Origin: JAHFOW01 sp964370795
Lineage (GTDB): Bacteria > Planctomycetota > Brocadiia > Brocadiales > Brocadiaceae
Direction of reading: 5' to 3'
NCBI GenBank assembly: GCA_964370795.1
Contig: CAYJME010000093.1
Coordinates: forward strand, 1 to 11,756
DNA: 11,756 nucleotides
How positions within the stretch are numbered: position 1 is the first letter of the stretch; every line of letters begins with the position of its first letter. Positions 1-7,955 of this stretch are shown piece after piece. The notes below the pieces were generated by a model, which saw nothing but the letters and a program-made list of their open reading frames with translations, ran no database searches and was not told the origin of the DNA. The translations under genes and the position numbers were made by a program.

Positions 1-4
1 AAAA

Positions 5-17
5 CCCTCGCAATGAC
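5..17 (+). repeat. Partial REP-like repeat end
   Basis: The bases CTCGCAATGAC near the window edge match the 3' end of the REP-like element seen complete at 7391-7433 and 7956-7998. Only the tail is in the window, so the rest probably lies before base 1. Positions 1-73 otherwise hold no gene and no clear terminator for the permease gene that ends at 74. Confidence 0.4.
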
Positions 18-73
18 ACGATGATTGACTTTTTGCACAGACTCTAAAGCCATATGTTAAATAAAGAAATAAT

Positions 74-1285
74 CTACTCATACCTGAGTGCGTCAATGGG
101 ATTCAATTTTGATGCCTTGCTCGCCGGATAATAACCAAAGAAGATCCCAACCAGGTTGGAAAAAAGGAATGCGATGGCAATCGCTGGCGGAGATAACAAC
201 GAAGGCCAGCCGCCAAAATATGAAACCAGCCTCGAGGCGACGATGCCAAAAATAACGCCAATGACTCCACCGATGGAACTAAGTACAATAGCTTCCGTCA
301 GGAATTGCAAGAGGATATCCTTTTCCCGGGCGCCGACGGCCATTCTGATGCCGATTTCCCGTGTCCTTTCAGTGGTAGAGACGAGCATGATGTTCATGAT
401 ACCTATCCCGCCGACAATCAGGGAAACTGATGCAATGCTTCCGAGGAGGATAGACATAGTGCGGCTTGTTTCCATAATCGTTGAGGCAAACTCTATCATA
501 CTGATAACGTTGAAATCATTTTCTTCATTTGGTTTTAAACGGTGACGTTGTCTTAACAGGGAGGCAATCTGCCCGATAGCCTCCGGTTGCGCCTCTGAAG
601 AGATTGAAGAGGCAAAGATAGCGCCGACATATGTGACCCCCATAATTTTTCTTTGTACCGTTTTGAATGGCATGAGAACCACATCGTCCTGATCCTGTCC
701 TGTCGCAGATTGACCCTTGGCGCTCAATACTCCAATAACCCTGAATGGCATGTTGCTTACCCGAACCCATTTATGAACGGGGTCAAGCGTTCCAAAGAGG
801 TTAGCTACAACCGTTTTTCCCAGGACACAAACCTTTGACATGGTATTTACATCCTGTACACTAATAAATTTTCCGGATTCCAATGGCCAGTTTCGTATGA
901 TTTGATAATCCGGCACAACCCCCTGAACAGACGTTGACCAATTCAAATTACCATACACAACCTGGGTAGTTGTTCGGATAGTTGAGGAAACATGGTCAAC
1001 TGCGCTGCATTCCCTTTCTATTGCAACGGCGTCTTCTACGGTCAGGGTAATGGGTCCTGTCGGAGATCCTTTGGCAGTTTTATGTGTAGTGCTTATGGGA
1101 ACAACGAGAAGAACATTCGTACCCATGCTCTCAATTTGCTTTTCAACCATGACCTTGGCGCCCTGTCCTATACTGACCATAGCAATTACAGCGCCCACGC
1201 CGATAACGATACCGAGGATTGTTAGCGAAGACCGCAATTTGTTCCTCATAATTGCGCGCAGGGCTATTTTAAAAAGGAGTGTCAT
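74..1285 (-). CDS. MacB-type ABC transporter permease (FtsX family)
   Basis: This 403-residue inner-membrane subunit belongs to a MacAB-type export system that couples cytoplasmic ATP hydrolysis to periplasmic export. Visible parts are an N-terminal membrane helix (about 20-42), a long periplasmic MacB core-like domain (about 43-275), and three C-terminal helices (about 276-303, 325-355, 365-390) typical of FtsX permeases. The conserved cytoplasmic loop ERTREIGIRMAVGA begins at residue 306. In E. coli MacB the ATPase is fused to this domain; here it is a separate upstream gene, as in many bacteria. The length is normal for the unfused form. The ATG start is 15 nt after the ATPase stop and has no clear Shine-Dalgarno, so translational coupling is likely. 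The stop is TAG. The substrate (macrolide, peptide, lipoprotein or siderophore) cannot be read from sequence. Confidence 0.93.
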   Translation of the reverse strand: MTLLFKIALRAIMRNKLRSSLTILGIVIGVGAVIAMVSIGQGAKVMVEKQIESMGTNVLLVVPISTTHKTAKGSPTGPITLTVEDAVAIERECSAVDHVSSTIRTTTQVVYGNLNWSTSVQGVVPDYQIIRNWPLESGKFISVQDVNTMSKVCVLGKTVVANLFGTLDPVHKWVRVSNMPFRVIGVLSAKGQSATGQDQDDVVLMPFKTVQRKIMGVTYVGAIFASSISSEAQPEAIGQIASLLRQRHRLKPNEENDFNVISMIEFASTIMETSRTMSILLGSIASVSLIVGGIGIMNIMLVSTTERTREIGIRMAVGAREKDILLQFLTEAIVLSSIGGVIGVIFGIVASRLVSYFGGWPSLLSPPAIAIAFLFSNLVGIFFGYYPASKASKLNPIDALRYE

Positions 1286-1300
1286 AGGCGTAAGGGTTTT

Positions 1301-2014
1301 TTATAACAAATTAAATTGTTGTTTTGCTATGTGTTTGAGCACCTTCCCATCTTTGAGAACGATAATCCTGCCGGCGTATCTGGCTATATCATTTTCATGG
1401 GTGACGAGCACAATGGTAATACCCATTTTCTGATTCAAATCCTGAAGCACATGCATAACCTCAATGCTGGTAGCGCTGTCTAGATTTCCGGTAGGCTCAT
1501 CCGCAAGAAGGAGAGATGGGTTATTAATGATGGCCCGTGCAATAGCAACGCGCTGCTGCTGTCCGCCTGATAATTGATTGGGGTAATGGTTTTCATGTTT
1601 CTCAAGGCCGAGAGTTTTCATAACCTGGCGGATTCTATCAATGTCTGTTTTAGAAAAATTTCTGCTGTAAATAAGAGGCATCTCAATATTTTCCAGTACG
1701 GTAGTACGGCTTAAGAGATTAAAACTCTGAAACACAAATCCAAGCTTTTTATTCCGTATATCGGCTAATTCGCCTTTGGAAAACCTGGAGACATCAATGC
1801 CTTCCAAATAATATTTCCCCCCCGATGGCCTGTCAAGGCAACCGAGAATATTCATGAGGGTGGATTTCCCCGATCCGGACGCCCCCATAATAGCCACATA
1901 CTCACCCCTTTTTATAGACAGGGCAATGCCATTTAAGGCGGTAAGCTGGACGTCTCCCATCTTGTATATTTTATAGACATCTTCCAGGAGTATGATATCT
2001 TCTGTTTTATGCAT
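1301..2014 (-). CDS. MacB/LolD-type ABC transporter ATP-binding protein
   Basis: This is the cytoplasmic ATPase that powers the adjacent permease. All motifs are intact in 237 residues: Walker A GASGSGKST (44-52), signature LSGGQQQR (148-155), Walker B LLLADE (168-173, D172/E173) followed by PTGNLD, and the switch histidine in VTHE (H206). The opening KIYKMGDVQLTAL is typical of the MacB/LolD subfamily. I chose the ATG at 2014, two bases after the adaptor stop. An in-frame GTG at 2035 would overlap the adaptor gene and add seven residues that homologues lack. Neither start has a clear Shine-Dalgarno, suggesting coupling to upstream translation. It is the second gene of the operon. The LolD (lipoprotein release) role is less likely because an HlyD-type adaptor is attached. 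Confidence 0.94.
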   Translation of the reverse strand: MHKTEDIILLEDVYKIYKMGDVQLTALNGIALSIKRGEYVAIMGASGSGKSTLMNILGCLDRPSGGKYYLEGIDVSRFSKGELADIRNKKLGFVFQSFNLLSRTTVLENIEMPLIYSRNFSKTDIDRIRQVMKTLGLEKHENHYPNQLSGGQQQRVAIARAIINNPSLLLADEPTGNLDSATSIEVMHVLQDLNQKMGITIVLVTHENDIARYAGRIIVLKDGKVLKHIAKQQFNLL

Positions 2015-2016
2015 TT

Positions 2017-3219
2017 TTAATAACGGCCGCGCCACGGGACTTTTTGAGAGCCTTGTGATTTTGATTTGGAAGATGAAATTTCAGCAATCACCACCTCCTG
2101 TCCCTCACGTACATCACCTTCTGCAATGTGAGTAAAATTATCGTCGCCTATCCCTAACCGGATTGGCACTTGTTTTAGTTTTTCGTGATCTAATATCCAG
2201 ATATGGGTGCTCGACTTTTTGGAAAATTTCCTGTCAATAATTGCCTTTTTATCCATTTCGCCTCTGGTGATTTCAGAGGGGGTGAAGCGGAGCGCGGCGT
2301 TAGATACCCGCAAGACATTTTCTGCCCTGCCAACCAGAATGGAAGTGTTTGCCGTCATACCGGGTTTGAGTTTGAGCGATGAGTTGTCAACGCTGATTAT
2401 CGTATCGTAGGTCACAACGTTTTGAAAGATAATCGGCGACATGCGAATCTCTGTAACCTTTCCATCAAACATATCGTCGGGAAAGGCGTCCACGGTAAAC
2501 CTTGCATCCTGCCCTACCTTAACCATGCCAATATCGGCCTCGTCAACCTTGGTATTCACCTGCATATGAACAAGGTCTTCGGCAAGGGTATAGAGCGTGG
2601 GTGTTTGAAAACTCGATACCACCGTTTGCCCCACATCAACATTCCTGGAGATTACCGTGCCATTTAATGGAGAAATGATTACCGTATGAGCGAGGTCTGT
2701 TTTTACGATTTCCAATGCGGCTTTGGCCTGCAGTACCTGGGCATCCGCCAGCTTTTCATCTGCCACACTGGCTTCATACGTTGTCCGCGCTGCGTCAAGG
2801 TCATTGATCGATATAACCTTGCTTGCAAATAACCTTTTTAACCGCAAATACGTACGCCGGTTATTTTTTGCGTTTACCCTTGCCTTTTCAAGGGAAGCAA
2901 CAGCCGTCGCAAGGGTAGCCTCTGCCTTTTGTACCTGATGTTCAAAGGGGACGGGATCGATTTGCGCCACAATCTGCCCTACCTTGACGATGGAATTAAA
3001 ATCGGCATACAGTTTGGTGATAATACCGGTGACCTGGCTTCCGATGATGACTGTTCGAACGGGATTGATCGTGCCCGTTGCAGTGACATATTTACTAATA
3101 GTATCTCTATCAATCTTCGTTGTTTTATATTGAACAGCATCCGTGCCTCGCGTCAGAATGATCGTTGTTACGATAAGAGCGATAAGACATGGAATGCCGA
3201 TAATGATATATTTTTTCAT
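2017..3219 (-). CDS. MacA-like periplasmic adaptor (HlyD/RND membrane fusion family)
   Basis: This protein links the inner-membrane ABC transporter to an outer-membrane channel. The 400 residues show an N-terminal signal anchor (about 4-24, rich in I, V and L) and the two halves of a lipoyl-like domain. The first half lies around 45-90 (VTGIITKLYADFNSIVKVGQ), the second around 180-200 (SPLNGTVISRNVDVGQTV). Between them is a helical hairpin (about 92-175), followed by a beta-barrel domain (about 205-290) and a C-terminal membrane-proximal domain. Chosen start: ATG at 3219; the in-frame TTG one codon earlier is unnecessary. The Shine-Dalgarno is weak. It is first in the operon. No TolC-like gene is in the window, so the outer-membrane partner must lie elsewhere. 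The C-terminal tail is rich in Ser, Lys and Gln and ends in basic residues. Confidence 0.92.
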   Translation of the reverse strand: MKKYIIIGIPCLIALIVTTIILTRGTDAVQYKTTKIDRDTISKYVTATGTINPVRTVIIGSQVTGIITKLYADFNSIVKVGQIVAQIDPVPFEHQVQKAEATLATAVASLEKARVNAKNNRRTYLRLKRLFASKVISINDLDAARTTYEASVADEKLADAQVLQAKAALEIVKTDLAHTVIISPLNGTVISRNVDVGQTVVSSFQTPTLYTLAEDLVHMQVNTKVDEADIGMVKVGQDARFTVDAFPDDMFDGKVTEIRMSPIIFQNVVTYDTIISVDNSSLKLKPGMTANTSILVGRAENVLRVSNAALRFTPSEITRGEMDKKAIIDRKFSKKSSTHIWILDHEKLKQVPIRLGIGDDNFTHIAEGDVREGQEVVIAEISSSKSKSQGSQKVPWRGRY

Positions 3220-3387
3220 CAAATATTTCTTAATCGGTCGTGGGCTTTTTATACCCTGGGCATAGGTAACGTTTTATTAAAAGGCACAATCACTCAAGGA
3301 TAATAAAATTCACCAGGTATGGCAATTATAATTTTAAGGATATTATTTTATAGCGAAGCAACCTTTCTCTCATAAACCAACAATCCC
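3220..3387 (-). other. Gap between signalling gene and adaptor operon
   Basis: This 168-bp AT-rich gap separates the stop of the large sensor gene from the adaptor start. It should carry the promoter for the export operon unless transcription reads through. TATAAT-like runs are present, but none pairs with a convincing -35 box at proper spacing, so I call no promoter. No strong hairpin terminator is seen either. A fragment of a REP-like repeat is at 3351-3371. Confidence 0.5.
3351..3371 (-). repeat. Remnant of REP-like repeat
   Basis: Read on the minus strand, this stretch matches the first half of the REP-like element (GAGAGAAGGATTGCTTCGCT) with two differences over about 20 bases. The second half, GCTCGCAATGAC, is missing and replaced by AT-rich sequence. 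It is probably a decayed copy, but the match is short enough that chance cannot be excluded. Confidence 0.4.
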
Positions 3388-6300
3388 TCAGGGCACATCC
3401 ATCCTTAAAAACACCTCCACGACCTTCGGATCAAAGTGCGTGCCGGAAAGGGAGCGGATGTGTTCGCGTACCTCTTCGGCTGGTACACCCCCACGGTACG
3501 GGCGGTTGGAGCGCATGGCGTCCCATACGTCCACCACGGCAAAGATACGCGCCGCAAGCGGTATCTGTTCTCCTTTGAGTCCACGCGGATACCCTGTGCC
3601 GTCCCACTTTTCGTGGTGGCAATAAGGAATATCGATCGCCGGGCGCAGGTAAGCAATGGGCGAAAGAAGATTGTAGCTGTAAATCGGATGTTTCTTCATT
3701 ACCGCCCATTCTTCTTCACTCAGAGGTTTATCTTTCAGGAGGATGCCGTCGGGTATGCCCATCTTGCCGATGTCATGCAGTAAGGCGCCGCGGCGGATGT
3801 GAATAATATCGGCTTCGCTAACAAGCCCCATCGCTGTAGCTACCTGCACCGTTAGTTCAGTGACCCGCCGTGAATGGCCTTCTGTTTCCCTGTCACGTAA
3901 ATCAAGGGCGCGCGCCCAGCCTTCGATAGTGCTGTCATACGCCATCAGGAGTTCAATATTTGAACGCCGTAAATCTTTAAAGAGCGTGGCATTGTCGATG
4001 GCGATTGCAGCCTGTCCTGCAAGGGTTTCAAGGAAATCTGTCCACTCCTGCTCATGCTGAATGGGTTTTCGATAGTAGACCTCTATCACCCCCTTCATTT
4101 GTCCCTTTGCAGTAAGCGGGATACAATAGTATGCAGCAAACGATTCCTGTGCAAACATTTCTTTTCGAAGAATAATTTCATTCGACTTGTTCACGTCAGG
4201 AATATAAATAGGACGATTCTCCAGGAGTGATGTGCCCGTTACACATTCACCCAGATGTATACGGGTATGTTGAATCTGCGTAGTAATAAAACCACGACCA
4301 CCGGCATATCTCAGCGCTTGCATATAAGGGTCAAAGAGAAGTACATCAATGGCATCGGCATTCAGTTGATGAAACGCCCTGTCCAGAAACACGTCAATCG
4401 TGACATTCAGATCGAGGCTGGAAATAATCGCCTTATCAATATCGCGCAAGGCAACGAGATGTTGTATCTGAATTCTTGCACGTTCCTCCGCATGTTTTCG
4501 CAGTAAAAACATACCCATCTGCCTTCCTATTGCAGAAATCCTCATGAGCGTATCTTCTTCATCTTCTTTTATATCACTGCTGAAAAAGCCTATTACACCA
4601 AGTATCCGGTTGTCGCCAACTATAGGAAAATAGAAGGCACTATGCATGTTCTCTTTTAACGCAACTGCTACCCTGAGGCATTCCCGATCTAGTGTAATAT
4701 CAGGCATCCAGAGTGATTTGCCACTCGCCCATACTTTCCCTGGGCAACCATCGCCGGGAGACAATGCCATACCCCTGGTCATTGCAATAAACTCTGGTAT
4801 ATTTATTAACGGTGACTGCCAGAGTTCAGCGCAACGCAAGATATTATTTTGTTCATCAACCAGCCATATTTCTCCAAAGTCCCATTCAATGCCTTCACAA
4901 ATTTTTTGGAGAATTTTTGGAAATGCGTCTTTCCCCGTATCTGATTCTGCGAGTATTCGTGTTACTTCATGCTGTGCGGTTAAACGGCATTCTTTCCTTT
5001 TACGTTCGGTAATATCAACAAAAGTCACAACCGCACCAACGATTTTATCGCGTTCTAAAATCGGCGTACTTGTATATTCCACCAGAAAACTCGTACCATC
5101 CTTCCTCCAGAACACGTCGTTTTCCACGCGATTGATAGAACCGGCCATCAACACCTCATAGATTGGACACTTTTCAGGTGGGCAAAGACTTCCGTCCGGT
5201 CTTGAATGGTGTAAAAATGTATGACTGTATTTGCCAATAATTTCCTCCAATTTCCATCCAAGCATTTTCGCTGCTGCCGGATTCAGAAATGTTATATTTC
5301 CCCGAGCATCGACACCGTAAATTCCTTCGATAATGGAATTCAAAATAAGCTCATTTTGATGCATAAGTTTTTTGTGTGTATTTTCCGCTTGTTTACGCTC
5401 AGAAATATCCCTGACTATCCCACTTGCCAGCCACTCCCCCCGTATCTGCATGGCAGAGACAGTGATTTCTATGGGGAATTCAGTTCCGTCCTTGCGCAAG
5501 GCAAATACTTCAAGGGTCTTTCCAATAACATGGCCATTCCCCGTTTGGAAAAATTCTTTTAAACCCTGATATGCCTTTTCACGATATCTTTCGGGCACAA
5601 TCAGAGCGTGCATGTCTTTGCCATAGGCTTCATTTCGGGTATATCCAAACATCTCTTCCGCCTTTTTATTCCACAGATGAACAATTCCCGGTTCTTTCAG
5701 GCAGATAATGGCGTCATTTGCCGTCTCCATTATGGTGCGAAATTGGGTTTCGCTTTCTGCCAGTCTTTCTTCTGCCTGCCTGTGTTCAGTGATATCAATG
5801 GCAAAACCAACCACCCCTATAATATTCCCATTTTCATCAAAGAATGGAAATTTATCCGTTTGAACCCATCGAATGCCTTTTGTAGTTTCCAATGTTTCAA
5901 TTATATTTGTCTTTGGTTTACCGGTAGACATTACCTCCTTATCATCACGCCAGTATTTTTCAGCCTGATTGGGATAAAGTTCTAACAGAGATTTCCCCTC
6001 TATTTGTTCAATGGGCAGTCCCATTGCATCGGCAAGGGTTCTGTTGATACGAATCAATCTATTTTCAGTATCTTTATAGAAGATCATAGCAGGGCATGAA
6101 TCGAGTATGATCTGTAATTCTCGATGGTGTCTCCGAATTGCTTCTGTAGCACGTTTGTGCTCGGTAATATCGCGAATAACTGCAACCCCTCCTCTTAAGA
6201 TACCATGTTTATCTATCAATGGGCATGCGGTGACGCTCACCCATAGACTTTTTGTTTCCTTGGTAAACTTGACAAATACATCTGCCATAGTCACCGACTC

Positions 6301-7161
6301 GCCGCGTAAGGCTTTTGATAGGGGAAGTTCATCTGTGTGATAGGGCGTTTTCATGTCAGGTTGGTAGAATGCATAGTAATCAGACCATGTATAAGCTGTT
6401 ACATCCTTCATCCCCGCTCCGAGTATCTTTTCCGCCGCCGGATTAACAAACAAGAACTTCCCGCTTGTATCTGCCAAAACGACACCGTCCCCCATGCTGT
6501 TCAGAATGATCTGCACACTTTTCAGGGTTTCTTCTGGTATTACGAATTCATCATTTCTGACTCGAGGTTCTTCGTTTGTCAGTTTTAATTGTTCTTCTAT
6601 CTGTTTGAGATCGGAGCAGATGTTCTGTTCACTTTCCATAAATAGTTCCACTGCCTGCTTGTCTTGCACAACCTCCTTTTCCATTTCTCTGACCTTTTCT
6701 TCGAGTTTCGATATGACAAGGGTGTTATACCTTCTGAGGAATTCCTCATCGTCATCATCAAGTATTTTTTCGGCTCCTTGTGCAGACTGACTTATTCCTG
6801 CCTCAATAAACCCTTTCAACGCATTCCACCCCTCGTGAATATCAGTGCATTTCTCAATGAACGACACCGCGCCGAGTAAAGCGGCAATCTCTTTCTCTCT
6901 ATTGCCGGAATAAAGAGCGGAGTAGAAAATGAAAGGGATGGATTTCAGTGCATTGTCCTGCTTTACAGTGCGAAGCAACTGGAATCCGTCCATCCGGGGC
7001 ATTGAAATATCTGAGATGATGAGGTTGGGTTTCCGGGTTCTGGCGATTTCCAGCGCATCGAGTCCGTCGTGCGCTTCAAATGCGGTATGACCATGTTTCT
7101 CGATTAAGCGTCGCAGGAGCAGCCGGTCGTCATTATTGTCGTCGACAATGAGTATTTGCAT
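3388..7161 (-). CDS. REC-PAS(x4)-GAF(x2)-HD-GYP response regulator, predicted c-di-GMP phosphodiesterase
   Basis: This is a 1257-residue soluble signalling protein with no membrane segment. Order of domains: receiver domain (1-120; phospho-acceptor D51, acidic D7/D8, switch S81, K104); acidic coiled-coil linker (about 125-210); four PAS domains (about 217-335, 343-463, 470-592, 600-723), each closing in a DITE/DISE-type motif; two GAF domains (about 730-885, 900-1060); and HD-GYP (about 1075-1250). The HD-GYP motifs are complete: H1096, HDIGK 1129-1133, HHEKWDGTGYP 1182-1192, then DAMRSNRPYR. An active phosphodiesterase degrading cyclic-di-GMP is therefore expected, gated by phosphorylation and by ligands or redox state. 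No GGDEF or histidine kinase domain is present, so the phosphate donor must be encoded elsewhere. The ATG at 7161 has AGGAG eight bases upstream. It appears to be a single-gene unit. Ligands of the PAS and GAF domains are unknown. Confidence 0.93.
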   Translation of the reverse strand: MQILIVDDNNDDRLLLRRLIEKHGHTAFEAHDGLDALEIARTRKPNLIISDISMPRMDGFQLLRTVKQDNALKSIPFIFYSALYSGNREKEIAALLGAVSFIEKCTDIHEGWNALKGFIEAGISQSAQGAEKILDDDDEEFLRRYNTLVISKLEEKVREMEKEVVQDKQAVELFMESEQNICSDLKQIEEQLKLTNEEPRVRNDEFVIPEETLKSVQIILNSMGDGVVLADTSGKFLFVNPAAEKILGAGMKDVTAYTWSDYYAFYQPDMKTPYHTDELPLSKALRGESVTMADVFVKFTKETKSLWVSVTACPLIDKHGILRGGVAVIRDITEHKRATEAIRRHHRELQIILDSCPAMIFYKDTENRLIRINRTLADAMGLPIEQIEGKSLLELYPNQAEKYWRDDKEVMSTGKPKTNIIETLETTKGIRWVQTDKFPFFDENGNIIGVVGFAIDITEHRQAEERLAESETQFRTIMETANDAIICLKEPGIVHLWNKKAEEMFGYTRNEAYGKDMHALIVPERYREKAYQGLKEFFQTGNGHVIGKTLEVFALRKDGTEFPIEITVSAMQIRGEWLASGIVRDISERKQAENTHKKLMHQNELILNSIIEGIYGVDARGNITFLNPAAAKMLGWKLEEIIGKYSHTFLHHSRPDGSLCPPEKCPIYEVLMAGSINRVENDVFWRKDGTSFLVEYTSTPILERDKIVGAVVTFVDITERKRKECRLTAQHEVTRILAESDTGKDAFPKILQKICEGIEWDFGEIWLVDEQNNILRCAELWQSPLINIPEFIAMTRGMALSPGDGCPGKVWASGKSLWMPDITLDRECLRVAVALKENMHSAFYFPIVGDNRILGVIGFFSSDIKEDEEDTLMRISAIGRQMGMFLLRKHAEERARIQIQHLVALRDIDKAIISSLDLNVTIDVFLDRAFHQLNADAIDVLLFDPYMQALRYAGGRGFITTQIQHTRIHLGECVTGTSLLENRPIYIPDVNKSNEIILRKEMFAQESFAAYYCIPLTAKGQMKGVIEVYYRKPIQHEQEWTDFLETLAGQAAIAIDNATLFKDLRRSNIELLMAYDSTIEGWARALDLRDRETEGHSRRVTELTVQVATAMGLVSEADIIHIRRGALLHDIGKMGIPDGILLKDKPLSEEEWAVMKKHPIYSYNLLSPIAYLRPAIDIPYCHHEKWDGTGYPRGLKGEQIPLAARIFAVVDVWDAMRSNRPYRGGVPAEEVREHIRSLSGTHFDPKVVEVFLRMDVP

Positions 7162-7167
7162 ACTAAT

Positions 7168-7175
7168 TTCTCCTG
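7168..7175 (-). promoter_or_regulatory. Ribosome binding site of the REC-PAS-GAF-HD-GYP gene
   Basis: On the minus strand, CAGGAGA lies just upstream of the ATG at 7161 with about eight bases of spacing. This fixes the start of the large sensor gene. It contrasts with the export operon, whose genes lack clear Shine-Dalgarno sequences. Confidence 0.65.
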
Positions 7176-7197
7176 AACAATTGTGGGGTTATATTTT

Positions 7198-7217
7198 TAC
7201 ATTTTTGGTAAAATGTA
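7198..7217. promoter_or_regulatory. Operator-like palindrome upstream of the sensor gene
   Basis: A perfect 8-bp inverted repeat, TACATTTT, then TGGT, then AAAATGTA, sits about 37 bp before the ATG at 7161. A TATAAC hexamer (minus strand, 7188-7193) that could be a -10 box lies just downstream in the direction of transcription, so a protein bound here would overlap the -35 area. The symmetry and size fit a dimeric regulator site. Its identity is not known, and AT-rich palindromes also arise by chance. Confidence 0.4.
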
Positions 7218-7233
7218 GTGTGGATCTCTGTTT

Positions 7234-7289
7234 GTAGTACCGACTTCAGTCGCTTTTCGCAGAAGCATGACGACTAAAGTCGTCACTAC
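7234..7289. repeat. Imperfect palindromic element (GTAGT...CGACTT...AGTCG)
   Basis: The left arm 7234-7252 (GTAGTACCGACTTCAGTCG) and the right arm 7271-7289 pair over 19 positions with 16 matches, leaving an 18-base loop. This differs from the REP-like family elsewhere in the window. Similar hairpins built on CGACTTCAGTCG or its variant CGACTTTAGTCG are scattered between genes in many environmental genomes. It lies in the probable 5' leader or promoter region of the large sensor gene. Confidence 0.7.
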
Positions 7290-7390
7290 TAACGGCGCTA
7301 TGCTTTCTGACTCGTTCGGGTTAGGGAATTATTTTTTCACTCATTACATGAAAATACTGTATCATAAAAAGAGTAAACAGACAAATGCTA

Positions 7391-7605
7391 TTATTTACGA
7401 GAGAAGGATTGCTTCGCTTCGCTCGCAATGACAGGTTCTTATCTGCAATAATAAACACCATGCGTAATGACATAATATACAATGCGCAACAACAGTGTGC
7501 GATGTGTCATCAAGGCACATAGTGCGTGCATTGCGGGAAACTTCCGTCTGCCATTGTGAGAAACCCCCACTATGTCATTGCGAGGGGTCTTTTCCGAAGC
7601 AATCT
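7391..7605. repeat. Composite REP-like repeat module, copy A
   Basis: The module has two conserved parts. The first, 7391-7433, is a REP-like element in plus orientation and agrees with 7956-7998 at 40 of 43 bases. The second, 7484-7605, aligns with 8101-8222, about four bases in five identical by eye. It contains three iterations of a CATTG-G-G-AA unit (C at 7529, 7552, 7576) and ends in a reverse-orientation REP-like element (7574-7605). The parts are separated by about 50 bases that differ from copy B. No protein is encoded: open frames here are translations of the repeat. Confidence 0.75.
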
Positions 7606-7657
7606 CCCCGCCTTGTATTCATGAGTGTTATTGAAAACGTAATGGCAAAGAGCAATT

Positions 7658-7946
7658 TTACAAGTCATCGTATAAATCTTTCCATGCAGGATTCTTTTCG
7701 TTTATCAATGCAATCTTTTTATCCCTTGAACCCGCTTTTATTTGTTTTTCCCTTACGATAGCATTCTTTATATCACGATGTGCTTCGTAATAAACCAGCT
7801 TTGCGATATTATACTTTTGGGTGAAAACCCTTAATTATTTTCTCTTTATGCTGATATACCCTTCGTCTCAGGTCGTTCGTAACGCCTGTGTAAAAGACAG
7901 TATTGTACTTATTGGTCATAATATAGACAAAATAGAGTTTATCCAT
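7658..7946 (-). pseudogene. GIY-YIG endonuclease family gene (COG2827-like), frameshifted
   Basis: On the minus strand, ATG at 7946 opens MDKLYFVYIMTNKYNTVFYT, then GVTNDLRRRVYQHKEKIIKG, with the YVYI and YTGVT strands, the conserved Arg (LRRRVYQH) and the layout of the small single-domain GIY-YIG nucleases. The frame then hits a stop. Dropping one T from the TTTT run (AAAA on plus, 7824-7827) restores GFTQKYNIAKLVYYEAHRD, then REKQIKAGSRDKKIALINEK and NPAWKDLYDDL with a TAA stop at 7658-7660. These are the family's usual closing motifs. The repaired gene is 95 residues, the usual length. No Shine-Dalgarno is visible. It lies between two copies of a repeat module. It may be a recent pseudogene, a sequencing error in a homopolymer, or a phase-variable gene. 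Family assignment is strong; activity is doubtful as written. Confidence 0.88.
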
Positions 7947-7955
7947 AGGTAGTGT

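Noticed and set aside
3436..3783. Plus-strand frames antisense to the HD-GYP domain
   Set aside because: They are shadows of a strongly conserved coding region and have no recognisable domains.
7356..7384. Minus-strand promoter (TTGTCT, 17 bases, TACAGT) for the sensor gene
   Set aside because: Each box matches the consensus at only 4 of 6 positions in AT-rich DNA, and the implied leader is about 190 bases. It was not strong enough to list.
7495..7761. Open frame on plus strand with CHCE-type peptide
   Set aside because: It is a translation of the REP-like module (CHCEKPPLCHCEGSFPKQSP is a familiar repeat artefact), and it overlaps the real GIY-YIG gene antisense.
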